Of a stretch of DNA of 64,000 nt, positions 52,409 to 61,104 are shown one piece after another. Source of the stretch: CAYWEM01 sp964457225 (GTDB taxonomy: Bacteria; Acidobacteriota; Aminicenantia; UBA2199); the NCBI GenBank assembly GCA_964457225.1, contig CAYWEM010000003.1, positions 124,001-188,000 on the forward strand, in the 5' to 3' direction. The first letter of the stretch is position 1. Each line of letters opens with the position of its first letter. Below the pieces are notes generated by a model that saw nothing but the letters and a program-made list of their open reading frames with translations, did not search any database and was not told the DNA's origin. Position numbers and translations under genes: made by a program.

Positions 52409-54217
52409 TCAGAGCCGGTAAACCAGGGAGAAGCCGAGCATGAAGGCGTCGAATGCGCCGCTGGCCTGGCGCAGGTTGCGGATGTAAGCGGCCCGGACCT
52501 GGAACAGCAGGTCGCGGTAAACACCGAAACTGGCTTCCAGGTCAAATGACGAGCCAAGGCGGAAACGCCGGTTATCGGCATCGGACAGCGGCCCCAGGGC
52601 GGCGCTCAGGCTCAGGCCGTCGTTGTAGCTGATTTTCCAGTAACAGAACAGGGTCATCATGTAGCTCTGCACCCAGGCCGGGGCCCAGTAGCCGTTGCCC
52701 TCCCGCCGGTAACCGAACCACCAGGCCCGCAAGCCCAGGTCCAGGTTGAAATCGGATTTGCGCAGCAGGGCCCGCCTGGGCGCAATGATTCCTTCCCAGC
52801 GGCGGTTTTCATCGGAAACGGCGGACCAGGCGGCCGACAGGTTCAGGAAAGTACGCAGGTCGGCTTCCCAGTCCAGCTCCAGGCGCAGGTCGTCCTGCCT
52901 GAGGTCCAGGGATACGGTCCGGGGCGAAACCGGGTAGGCCGACCTGCCCTGTTCGAGCCGCAGGCGAAGTTTATCGGAGAAACGCAGTCCGGCCCCGAGC
53001 CGGTAAGCGAAGAAAACCGGATGCCCCTGGTTGCGGGCGGTCCCGGCCCGGGCAAAAACCAGCAGGTCGCGGCTCAGGCGGGCCTCGGCTCCGGCGCTGA
53101 AAACGCTCAGCTGACGTCCCGATTCGCCCTCCAGAGGCTCCAGGCCCCGGCCCGCTTCGGCTTCCAGGTAATCCCAGGAGGCCGCCGCCTCGAGCTGAAG
53201 CTCCGGCAGCGGAGCCAGCCGGGCGAACAACTGCCGGCTTGACCAGCCGAGGCTTTCGACATCGCTGTAATAACCCCAGCGCAGACCCAGGGCCGGCCGC
53301 CGGGGGGTTTTGACGAAACGGGCCAGGTCGGCGGTTTCCCGGGAACCGGGCCGCAGCCGCTGCAGGTCTTCCAGGTTGTCTTCAGCGTCCCGGTGCCGGT
53401 TGCGGCTGTTCAGGGCTATGGTGCGGCTGACCTGGAGCTCGTAATCATCCGGTTGCTCGGCCAGTAAAGTCTCGATCAGGGGCAGGGCCTGATCCGGCCT
53501 GCCGGCCCGGGCCAGGGCGTCAGCCATGGTTCTGCGGTATTCCAGGTCGGCACCGAACCTGTCGGAGTAAAGCTGTAACAAAAGCAGGGCCCGCTGATAA
53601 TCTCCCCGCCAGAGCTCGACCCGCACCGCTTCCAGGAAGACAGCACTGTTTTCCGGGTTTTTTTCCAGGTATTTCCCGTAATTAAGCGCGGCCCGGTCCA
53701 GGTCCCGGCTCCAGGATTCGGCCCGGGCCAGGCTGAGCAGGGTTTCGTCGTTGTCCGGCTCCAGCCTGCTGAGCCGCCGGTAAGCAGAGGCGGCCTGGGC
53801 GGGGCGGCCGATCCAGTTGGCCAGCACGGCCCGGGAACGAAGGTATTCCGTATTGTCGGGCTCCAGGCGCAAGGCCTTGTCCAGGGCCGCCAGGGCCTGT
53901 GCCGGCTCATCCTGCATGGCCAGGGCCTGGGACAGTTGAAAGCTGATCCGGGGCTGACCCGGAGCGGCGGCGCTGGCCCGGCGCAGGGCCTCCACCACCT
54001 GCTCCGTGTTTCCCAGACGGGCGTATATATCGGCGACCCGCACCCATAAATCGGCTCTATGGGGCTGCCGGAGCAGGAAATCCCGGTAAATCTCCAGGGC
54101 ATCCTGCCAGCGGCCTTCCATCTCGGCCCGCAGGCCGGCTTCGGGCACTTCCTCCTGCAGGGCGCTCAAGGGCAGGATGAACAGTAAAACCGGCAAAATC
54201 CAGGCGATGTGTTTCAT
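52409..54217 (-). CDS. TPR protein with C-terminal outer-membrane barrel (PgaA/YaiO-like layout)
   Basis: 602 aa. A signal peptide (1-19) leads to about eight TPR units (about 25-305) and a C-terminal outer-membrane barrel (about 320-602) ending SLVYRL. Periplasmic TPRs joined to a barrel are the layout of polysaccharide exporters such as PgaA/BcsC and of the YaiO family. The ATG overlaps the stop of the membrane glycosyltransferase as ATGA, which strongly suggests they work together. The barrel is smaller than in BcsC. Export function is inferred from architecture and context. Confidence 0.78.
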   Translation of the reverse strand: MKHIAWILPVLLFILPLSALQEEVPEAGLRAEMEGRWQDALEIYRDFLLRQPHRADLWVRVADIYARLGNTEQVVEALRRASAAAPGQPRISFQLSQALAMQDEPAQALAALDKALRLEPDNTEYLRSRAVLANWIGRPAQAASAYRRLSRLEPDNDETLLSLARAESWSRDLDRAALNYGKYLEKNPENSAVFLEAVRVELWRGDYQRALLLLQLYSDRFGADLEYRRTMADALARAGRPDQALPLIETLLAEQPDDYELQVSRTIALNSRNRHRDAEDNLEDLQRLRPGSRETADLARFVKTPRRPALGLRWGYYSDVESLGWSSRQLFARLAPLPELQLEAAASWDYLEAEAGRGLEPLEGESGRQLSVFSAGAEARLSRDLLVFARAGTARNQGHPVFFAYRLGAGLRFSDKLRLRLEQGRSAYPVSPRTVSLDLRQDDLRLELDWEADLRTFLNLSAAWSAVSDENRRWEGIIAPRRALLRKSDFNLDLGLRAWWFGYRREGNGYWAPAWVQSYMMTLFCYWKISYNDGLSLSAALGPLSDADNRRFRLGSSFDLEASFGVYRDLLFQVRAAYIRNLRQASGAFDAFMLGFSLVYRL

Positions 54218-55629
54218 TTGCGCCAGCTCCGGTCATTAAAAACCCAGATCTGCAGGGCGAAGACGGTCATGGTGACCAGGTCGTAAAACAGGCTCAGGTA
54301 GCGGATCGGCAGGACGGCCAAACCCTTCAGGACGTATTTCCAGCCCCGCGGCCGGCTCATGTAGAAGCGGGTGCGTCCCGGAGTCCGGGCCACCAGGCCC
54401 AGAATCAGCAGGGATACCCCGGTTTCAAACACCAGGGTGACCAGCAGGGGCTCCCACAAGCGCAGCAGGATCATGATCAGCAGGGCCGTGGGAAAGAACA
54501 CCTTTTCAAAGAGTCCCATCAGGATCACCCAGCCGATGGGCCGGCCGAACCTGTGGGTGTATTCTTCTCCGAAGGGCTGGCGGTAAGGCTCCCGCACGCG
54601 GCGCCAGGTATCGCGGCCGAGTCTTTTACTGCGCCTCCGGTTGTGCCGCCGGCGTTTGAAAACCTTGAAGGGACTTTTCACCAGGGCATTGAAGTAGTAG
54701 GCGCTTTGCAGGAAGGACGAGGACCAGAGGTAAACCTGGCGGGGCAGGCGGCTGGCCTCGGGTTCCTCGGATCTGGCGTAGACATCGCCCAGTTGGATGT
54801 TGCGGAAACCGTTGTTGTTCAGGGCGAAACCGATGAAAATGTCCTCTGAATTGGTCAGATCATCACCAAGAACAGGCTCGTAACGGGCAAAAAGTTCCCT
54901 GACGTATTCTCTCTTGTAGGCCACGGCGCAACCCACCGGGTTGGTTATGGAGCCGAAAAAGACCATCTGCCCGCGATAGACGAATTTCTGCAGAAACATG
55001 TAGAGGACATCCCGGTAGGCATTCGTAATGCCGCGCAGAAAACGCCGCCATGGTCCGCAGGCCACGCAGAGAACCGCTTCGGGCCGGGCCTGCAGGTACT
55101 TTTTAACCGGGGCCGCCTGGCTTATCCTTCTGCGGTCCCGGTCGCGCAGGGGCAGAATGGTCCCGCAGGCGCTGGCTATGCCCTTGGCCTTGTAGAGTTC
55201 CTCGACGGTACGCTCCAGGTAATTGTCCGATTCAAGCACCGTGTCGCCGTCGAGAATGAACTCGACGTCCCCGTCGCTTTCCCGGGACTGCCTTTTGATG
55301 GTCGGTGTCTTGCCGATTGAGCTTTGCCGCTTGATTATCCGCAGATCCAGGCTGTTGGCCGCGGCAAAGGCGGAGGCCGCGGCCACGGTGTCGTCGGAAC
55401 TGCCGTCATCGATCAGGGTGATGCTTCGGGGCACCAGGGTCTGGCGCAGCAGCGAAGCCAGGGCCAGGGGCAGGTTGTGCGCCTCGTTGAAAGCCGGAAT
55501 CACCACGTCAACCCTGGCCCGGCGCCAGTCTTCAGGCGGAGTGGGCACCGTCCTGTCCGGGCCGTGCAGCAGGCCGATCATGCTCAGGACGGCATTGGGG
55601 CTTAAAACGAAATAGGGAGTCGTGGCCAT
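54214..55629 (-). CDS. Membrane-bound family 2 glycosyltransferase (processive-synthase type)
   Basis: 471 aa. GT-A domain with D74-D75, DGD at 127-129 and SEDIF (catalytic-base region, 261-265). The product-site motif normally QxxRW reads QVYLW (298-302). Basic stretch at about 325-350. C-terminal membrane helices at about 360-382, 385-403 and 430-455. These features match synthases that polymerise and extrude polysaccharide, but with a changed QxxRW. Strong GAGGAG before the ATG. It lies between an SDR and the TPR-barrel gene. Confidence 0.85.
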   Translation of the reverse strand: MATTPYFVLSPNAVLSMIGLLHGPDRTVPTPPEDWRRARVDVVIPAFNEAHNLPLALASLLRQTLVPRSITLIDDGSSDDTVAAASAFAAANSLDLRIIKRQSSIGKTPTIKRQSRESDGDVEFILDGDTVLESDNYLERTVEELYKAKGIASACGTILPLRDRDRRRISQAAPVKKYLQARPEAVLCVACGPWRRFLRGITNAYRDVLYMFLQKFVYRGQMVFFGSITNPVGCAVAYKREYVRELFARYEPVLGDDLTNSEDIFIGFALNNNGFRNIQLGDVYARSEEPEASRLPRQVYLWSSSFLQSAYYFNALVKSPFKVFKRRRHNRRRSKRLGRDTWRRVREPYRQPFGEEYTHRFGRPIGWVILMGLFEKVFFPTALLIMILLRLWEPLLVTLVFETGVSLLILGLVARTPGRTRFYMSRPRGWKYVLKGLAVLPIRYLSLFYDLVTMTVFALQIWVFNDRSWRK

Positions 55630-55636
55630 GATCTCC

Positions 55637-56659
55637 TCAGACCCGCTCTCGGCGCGAACGCCCGATCAAGTCGTCAATGGTCTGTTCCAGGGTCCAGCGG
55701 TGCCGGTAGCCTGACAGGCGCTTGAATTTTTCCAGGCAGGGGCGGCGATGATAGATTTCATCGAAAACCTCTCCGTAAGCCTGCTTGTAGGGGATGAATT
55801 CCAGGGTGGATGAACCGCCTGACCTGGCGATAATCAGCTCGGCCAGTTCGCGGATCGATATTTCCTGGCGGTTGCCCACGTTGACCACTTCGCCCTGGCT
55901 GGCGGGATTGGCGGCCAGCAGATCAAGGGCGGCCACCGTGTCACGCACGTCGCAGAAACTGCGGCGCTGTGACCCGTCTCCGAAAACCGTCAGCGCTTTT
56001 CCATCCAGGGCCTGCCCGATGAAGCGCGGCACCACCATGCCGTATTTCCCGGTCTGCCTGGGACCGATGGTGTTGAAGAAACGAACCACCGTGACCGGCA
56101 GTCCGTGCTTTTGGGCGTAAGCCAGGCTGAAAGCTTCGTCGGCCAGCTTGCTGATCGAATAATTCCAGCGCAGGCTTTTATCCGCGCTCATGATCAGGTC
56201 ATCATCCTCCCGGAAATCGCGGGTCGGTCCGCAGGTCATGCCGCCGCCCGGCTCTTCCGAGGCCTCGCAGCGGACTCCGTGTCCGTACACCTCGGAAGTG
56301 GATGCCATGACCACCTGGGGCCGCCATTTGCCGGCATGGGCGGCGCGCAGTACCCGCTCCGAGCCGGCGATGTTGACCTCCATCACCTGGACGGGTTCGG
56401 CCAGCACCCGGAAAACTCCGACCAGTGCGGCCAGGTGATAAACACGGTCAGCCCAGGCCACCGCTTTTTCCAGTTCCGGCCAGGCCAGGATATCGGCCTG
56501 ATCGAAACGAAAGGCGGTATTTCCCATGAAGGAATCCAGGTTGGCAAGATGCCCGGTCGACAGGTCGTCGAGCGCATGAACCCGGTCACCCCGGGCCAGG
56601 TGGTATTCAACCAGGTGAGAACCGATAAATCCCGCGCCGCCCGTTACCAGTACGTGCAT
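55637..56659 (-). CDS. NAD-dependent sugar-nucleotide epimerase/decarboxylase
   Basis: 340 aa extended SDR. TGGAGFIGSH at 7-16, catalytic YSISK, RFFNTIGPRQTGKYGMVVPRF and YHRRPCLEKF. The pattern is that of UDP-glucose 4-epimerase / UDP-glucuronate decarboxylase relatives. AGGAGG precedes the ATG. It is 7 nt upstream of the GT2 gene and heads the three-gene polysaccharide locus, presumably supplying the nucleotide sugar. Confidence 0.88.
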   Translation of the reverse strand: MHVLVTGGAGFIGSHLVEYHLARGDRVHALDDLSTGHLANLDSFMGNTAFRFDQADILAWPELEKAVAWADRVYHLAALVGVFRVLAEPVQVMEVNIAGSERVLRAAHAGKWRPQVVMASTSEVYGHGVRCEASEEPGGGMTCGPTRDFREDDDLIMSADKSLRWNYSISKLADEAFSLAYAQKHGLPVTVVRFFNTIGPRQTGKYGMVVPRFIGQALDGKALTVFGDGSQRRSFCDVRDTVAALDLLAANPASQGEVVNVGNRQEISIRELAELIIARSGGSSTLEFIPYKQAYGEVFDEIYHRRPCLEKFKRLSGYRHRWTLEQTIDDLIGRSRRERV

Positions 56660-56698
56660 GATATCCTCCTGCTCTTTCAGCCGGGGCTTGTATTTACA

Positions 56699-56727
56699 AT
56701 GATGTCTGCAGTTTTGCTTCCTGACAA
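56699..56727 (-). promoter_or_regulatory. Promoter of the SDR-GT2-TPR/barrel operon
   Basis: Minus-strand TTGTCA (56722-56727), 17-bp spacer, CATCAT (56699-56704). Confidence 0.45.
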
Positions 56728-56761
56728 CTGCCGGGTTTCGCCGCAGGTTGTTTAAGACGAG

Positions 56762-57232
56762 TTACTTGGGATAGATGCCGAACAGCTTCATGATCGCGCC
56801 GTGGAACTTGTGCATCAGTCCGGCCCGGGGCAGGAACATGAACAGGCAGAAACCGGTGATCAGGTTCAGCCCCTTTTCCTCGGCCCGGAATATGGCCCGG
56901 GTGTCGGAAACACCGCCGGCCACGTGCCGGTGCAGCCAGATGTCCTTGATACCGGCCGCGGCGCAGTCGAGCACGGCCTGCTCGGTTGCTTCCACCGGCA
57001 GGGTCATGACAGCCCGTTCCGGGGTCGGAGAAATCTCGCCCACGGCGGCATAGCACTTTTCACCCTCTATCTCGCCGGCGTTGGGATTGACCGGGATCAC
57101 TCGGTAGCCGTGCTTTTGCAGTTCCCGGAACAACATGCGCGAATACTCGTTCTTACTGCGGGATACCCCGATGAAAGCGATGCTCTCGGCAGCCAAGAAT
57201 TCATCTATTCTTTTCCTGGTGACCTGGGCCAT
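56762..57232 (-). CDS. CoA-binding-domain protein (YccU-like)
   Basis: 156 aa. Single Rossmann CoA-binding domain (FIGVSRSKNEYSRMLFRELQ; VIPVNPNAGEIEG; AAGIKDIWLH) with a hydrophobic C-terminal extension (GFCLFMFLP). Function in the family is unknown; it may bind CoA or NAD. GGAGG precedes the ATG. An extended -10 (TGATATAAA, 57253-57258) lies about 20 nt upstream. Confidence 0.88.
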   Translation of the reverse strand: MAQVTRKRIDEFLAAESIAFIGVSRSKNEYSRMLFRELQKHGYRVIPVNPNAGEIEGEKCYAAVGEISPTPERAVMTLPVEATEQAVLDCAAAGIKDIWLHRHVAGGVSDTRAIFRAEEKGLNLITGFCLFMFLPRAGLMHKFHGAIMKLFGIYPK

Positions 57233-57252
57233 TGTTCCTCCTGAAGCGTATG

Positions 57253-57258
57253 TTTATA
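57253..57258 (-). promoter_or_regulatory. Extended -10 element of the CoA-binding protein gene
   Basis: Minus-strand TGA-TATAAA with a weak -35 (ATGATT, 17-bp spacer). Confidence 0.35.
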
Positions 57259-57290
57259 TCACATTTCAAGGACAAAATCATCCGCCGGGA

Positions 57291-57320
57291 TTGACTTTTC
57301 GCCGTGTTTCAGCCTAAAAT
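57291..57320 (+). promoter_or_regulatory. Promoter of the POT transporter gene
   Basis: TTGACT (57291-57296), 18-bp spacer, TAAAAT (57315-57320). GAGGAG precedes the ATG at 57372. Confidence 0.55.
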
Positions 57321-57371
57321 CAGCCATGGCAAAAAATCCCCGCTTACTCCACGCCAGACAAGAGGAGAAAC

Positions 57372-59189
57372 ATGTTTAAAGAGCATCCCCGTGGTCTGAT
57401 CGTCGCTTTCTTTTCCAACATGGGTGAACGCTTCGGCTTCTACACCATGATGGCCATCCTGGTACTCTTCCTGCAGGCCAAGTACGGCCTCAGCGCCGAA
57501 TCCGCCGGCGGCTGGTACAGCTGGTTCTACTACGCCATTTACGCCCTGGCCTTGTTCGGAGGCATACTGGCCGACAGTACCAGTAAGTACAAAATGGTCA
57601 TCATGATCGGCATTGTCATCATGTTCGCCGGTTACGGCATTCTGGCCGTTCCGGGTATGCCGCTCTACCTGACCCTGATCGGCCTCTTCGTCATCGCTTT
57701 CGGCAACGGCCTGTTCAAGGGCAACCTGCAGGCGGTGGTCGGCCAGATGTACGATGACCCCCGGTACTCCAAACTGCGCGACACGGCCTTCATGATCTTC
57801 TACATGGGCATCAACGTGGGCGCCTTCTTCGCTCCCTTCGTGGCTACCGGAGTGCGCAACTGGTTCCTCAAGACCCAGGGTTTCATCCACGACGGCAGCC
57901 TGCCGGCCATGTGCCATGCTTTCCTTAAAGGGGAAATGACCGATGCCAACTCCGTCGCCAACCTGGAAAGATTGGCCGCCAACGTTTCCATCAAGGATAC
58001 GTTGGTTTCAGGCACCGAACAACTGACCGCCTTCGCCCAGAATTACATAGACGCCTTCGCCCGAGGCTACAACTACGCCTTCGGCGTCGCCGCCCTGGCC
58101 ATGGTGATTTCCCTGCTGGTCTACGTGGTCTTCAACAAGCACCTTCCCAACAAGACCAAGCCCGCCGCGGAAAAAGCCGCTTCTTCAGCTCCAGCCCTTA
58201 AGATAGTCAACGCCCCCAGCCTGGGCCTGGGCATCGCCGTGATCGCCGTCACCGCGCTCATCTTCCATTTTCTGCTCAAGGATTTCGCCCTGGGCATGGC
58301 CCTCGGGCTCTTTTTCGGCTTCGTGGCCTTCATCTTCAAGACCTCGGAAAAAGATGAAAAACCCCGGGTGGTTGCCCTGGTGCTGGTCTTCGTCGTCGTG
58401 ATTTTCTTCTGGATGAGCTTTCACCAGAACGGCCTGACCATGACCTTCTTCGCCCGCGATTACACGGTGCAGGAAGTCGGCCCCTTCAACAACATCTTCT
58501 TCAACCTGAAGTCCATGCTGGCCTTCATCGGCACCATAGCCGGCCTGATCCTTTTACTCTTCAAAAAGAAAACAATCCAGAAAGCCGTCGGCGGAGCAAT
58601 GGCCCTGGGCTTCGGCTGGCTGACCTATTATTTTGTTTCCGGCTACGAACCTCTGAACCCGATCGCCCCCGAGGTATTCCAGTCTTTCAACCCGCTGTTC
58701 ATAGTGGCCCTGACTTTTCCGGCCATGGCTGTTTTCAGCTGGCTGCGCAATCGCAACCTTGAACCTTCCACTCCCCGCAAGATCGGCATCGGCATGCTGA
58801 TCGCGGCCAGCGGTTTCATCGTAGTCCTGATCGGCTCGCTGAACCTGGTGGCGCCCAAGCTGATCGGCAGCCAAAACCTGACCGAATGGGGCCGGGTTTC
58901 CCCCCACTGGCTGATCAGCAGTTACCTGATCCTGACCATCGCCGAGCTTTTCCTCAGCCCGATGGGCCTTTCCTTCGTCTCCAAGGTCTCGCCGCTGCGC
59001 TTCCAGGGCCTGATGCAGGGCGGCTGGCTGTTGGCCACGGCCACCGGCAACAAGCTGCTCTTCTTCGGCAGTTTTTTCTGGGACAGAATCGAAGTCTGGC
59101 AGGTCTGGGCCATTTTCGTAGTCTGCTGCCTGCTTTCGGCCGCCTTCATCTTCTCGATCATGAAACGGCTGGAAAAAGCGACTTCATAA
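57372..59189 (+). CDS. POT-family proton-coupled oligopeptide transporter
   Basis: 605 aa, about 14 membrane helices. The POT signature ERFGFYTM (18-25) occurs in the first helix. The family motif ExxER is represented by GERFGFY. A periplasmic or loop insertion at about 170-220 and a long second half make it longer than the ~500-aa bacterial average. Imports di- and tripeptides with protons. It is followed 16 nt later by guaA on the same strand. With the M4 protease and P1 peptidase nearby, peptide use seems important to the host (inference). Confidence 0.9.
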   Translation: MFKEHPRGLIVAFFSNMGERFGFYTMMAILVLFLQAKYGLSAESAGGWYSWFYYAIYALALFGGILADSTSKYKMVIMIGIVIMFAGYGILAVPGMPLYLTLIGLFVIAFGNGLFKGNLQAVVGQMYDDPRYSKLRDTAFMIFYMGINVGAFFAPFVATGVRNWFLKTQGFIHDGSLPAMCHAFLKGEMTDANSVANLERLAANVSIKDTLVSGTEQLTAFAQNYIDAFARGYNYAFGVAALAMVISLLVYVVFNKHLPNKTKPAAEKAASSAPALKIVNAPSLGLGIAVIAVTALIFHFLLKDFALGMALGLFFGFVAFIFKTSEKDEKPRVVALVLVFVVVIFFWMSFHQNGLTMTFFARDYTVQEVGPFNNIFFNLKSMLAFIGTIAGLILLLFKKKTIQKAVGGAMALGFGWLTYYFVSGYEPLNPIAPEVFQSFNPLFIVALTFPAMAVFSWLRNRNLEPSTPRKIGIGMLIAASGFIVVLIGSLNLVAPKLIGSQNLTEWGRVSPHWLISSYLILTIAELFLSPMGLSFVSKVSPLRFQGLMQGGWLLATATGNKLLFFGSFFWDRIEVWQVWAIFVVCCLLSAAFIFSIMKRLEKATS

Positions 59190-59205
59190 AACCGGCTCCG
59201 GCATC

Positions 59206-61020
59206 ATGAGCCACGACGCCATCGCCGTCATCGATTTCGGCGGCCAGTACGCCCACTTGATCGCCAACAAGATCAGGCACCTGGGCGTACTGGCCGAAAT
59301 CCGCCAGCCTGAAGATCCGCTGGAGCTTTTCCTTGGCTACCGGGGCATTATCATTTCCGGCAGTCCCAGCCTCTCTTCCTGCGGCCAGGATGCCGACTAC
59401 ACCAAGGCCATATACGACCTCAAGGTGCCCATTCTCGGGTTCTGCTTCGGTCACCAGGAAATCGCCAAGCATTACGGAGGCCGGGTGATCAACGGCGGCC
59501 AGGAATGGGGGGCCACCGAAATAACCCTGACCGTTTCCAGCCTCCTTTTCGACGGGCTCGAGCCGAAAGAGATCGTCTGGATGAGCCACTTTGATTCCGT
59601 GATCGAGCTGGGTCCCGGGTTCCGGGAAACGGCCTATTCCATTTCCGGCGGAGAAAAACATTCATTCGCGGCCATCGAAAACGAAGAGCTGAAACGCTAC
59701 GGAGTTCAGTTCCACCCCGAAGTCGATGACACGGTGCACGGTGAACGACTGATCGCCAATTTCGTCCTGGAAATCTGCGGCTGCCGGCCGACCTGGACCA
59801 TGGAGCGTTTCACCGAGGAAGCCCTGGAAAAGATAAGAAACCAGGTCGGTGACAACTCTGTTTTCCTGCTGGTATCAGGCGGAGTGGACTCGACTGTGGC
59901 CGCCGGTCTGCTGGCTGAAGCCATCGGTCCGCAAAGGCTGACCCTGCTGCACGTCGACAACGGCCTGATGCGCAAGGACGAAAGCCGCAACGTGGTCGAA
60001 AGAATGAAGCAGATCGGCCTGGGCAGCAGTCTGCATTTCGTGGATGCTTCGCAGGTTTTCCTGGACGCCCTGGCCGGTATCACCGACCCGGAAAAAAAGA
60101 GAAAGGCCATCGGCGATACTTTCATAGCCGTTTTCGAGTCCGAAGCCCGGCGCCTGGGTCTGGAAAACCACTTGCTCGGCCAGGGCACCATCTACCCCGA
60201 CACCATCGAAACCGGCGGCACCCGCCGCTCCGACACCATCAAGACGCACCACAACCGGGTGCCCCTGGTCCAGGAGATGATTGAGCAGGGCCGGGTCATC
60301 GAACCCCTGGCCGAGCTCTACAAGACCGAGGTCCGCGAGATGGGCCGCCGGCTGGGCATTGATCACGATCTGCTCTGGCGCCATCCTTTCCCGGGGCCGG
60401 GCCTGGGCATCCGGTTGCTCTGTTCGGACACTGTGCAGGATTCATCAAGCCTGTCCGAATTGAGCGCCCAGGCCGGCGAACTGGCCTCAGAATACGGCTT
60501 GCGGGCCATCGTCCTGCCGATCAGGTCGGTGGGGGTCAAGGCCGACCTGCGCAGTTACGAACACCCGGTCATGCTTTCCGGACCGGCAAGCTGGGAAACC
60601 CTGCTCGAAGCGGCCGGAGCCATCCTGCGCCGGGTCTCCGGAATCAACCGCTGCGTCTGGAATCTCCTGCCAGGTCACCCTCTGAGGGTTTCATCCCGAA
60701 AAGCCGGAGTAAACAGGGAACGTCTCGACCTGCTGCGCGAAGCCGACCACCTGGTCATGACCGGACTGCGCCGTCACCAGGTTTATCACGATATCTGGCA
60801 ATGCCCGACGGTATTTCTGCCCCTGGCCCTGGATGACCACGGCGCTGAAATGACGATAATCAGGCCGATCCTTTCGGAACGGGCCATGACCGCGGCCCCG
60901 GCCCGTTTGCCCGAGGCCCTGCTCGAAGAACTGCGCCGGGAAATCCCGAGCCTGCCCGGCATTTCCGGCCTGGCCCTGGACCTGACCAGCAAGCCGCCGG
61001 CCACCATCGAGTGGGAATAA
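59206..61020 (+). CDS. guaA: GMP synthase (glutamine-hydrolysing), long form
   Basis: 604 aa against about 515-525 for typical bacterial enzymes. The class I glutamine amidotransferase domain has C80 in GFCFGHQ and H170-x-E172 in HPE. The ATP-pyrophosphatase loop is SGGVDST. The PPase domain has GQGTIYPDTIE, and the C-terminal dimerisation domain is enlarged by about 85 residues, as in eukaryote-type GMPS. It converts XMP to GMP. No guaB is adjacent. No clear Shine-Dalgarno; it is probably expressed from the POT transcript. Confidence 0.94.
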   Translation: MSHDAIAVIDFGGQYAHLIANKIRHLGVLAEIRQPEDPLELFLGYRGIIISGSPSLSSCGQDADYTKAIYDLKVPILGFCFGHQEIAKHYGGRVINGGQEWGATEITLTVSSLLFDGLEPKEIVWMSHFDSVIELGPGFRETAYSISGGEKHSFAAIENEELKRYGVQFHPEVDDTVHGERLIANFVLEICGCRPTWTMERFTEEALEKIRNQVGDNSVFLLVSGGVDSTVAAGLLAEAIGPQRLTLLHVDNGLMRKDESRNVVERMKQIGLGSSLHFVDASQVFLDALAGITDPEKKRKAIGDTFIAVFESEARRLGLENHLLGQGTIYPDTIETGGTRRSDTIKTHHNRVPLVQEMIEQGRVIEPLAELYKTEVREMGRRLGIDHDLLWRHPFPGPGLGIRLLCSDTVQDSSSLSELSAQAGELASEYGLRAIVLPIRSVGVKADLRSYEHPVMLSGPASWETLLEAAGAILRRVSGINRCVWNLLPGHPLRVSSRKAGVNRERLDLLREADHLVMTGLRRHQVYHDIWQCPTVFLPLALDDHGAEMTIIRPILSERAMTAAPARLPEALLEELRREIPSLPGISGLALDLTSKPPATIEWE

Positions 61021-61069
61021 CCAACACCTGAATCCTGATTCGCCCGACTTTTTTCGTATCCGGCCCTGA

Positions 61070-61098
61070 TTGACTGAAAAGCCTTACATTCATAGAAT
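61070..61098 (+). promoter_or_regulatory. Leaderless-type promoter of the P1 peptidase gene
   Basis: TTGACT (61070-61075), 17-bp spacer, TAGAAT (61093-61098). The ATG at 61105 follows after 6 nt. Confidence 0.55.
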
Positions 61099-61104
61099 TG
61101 CCCT

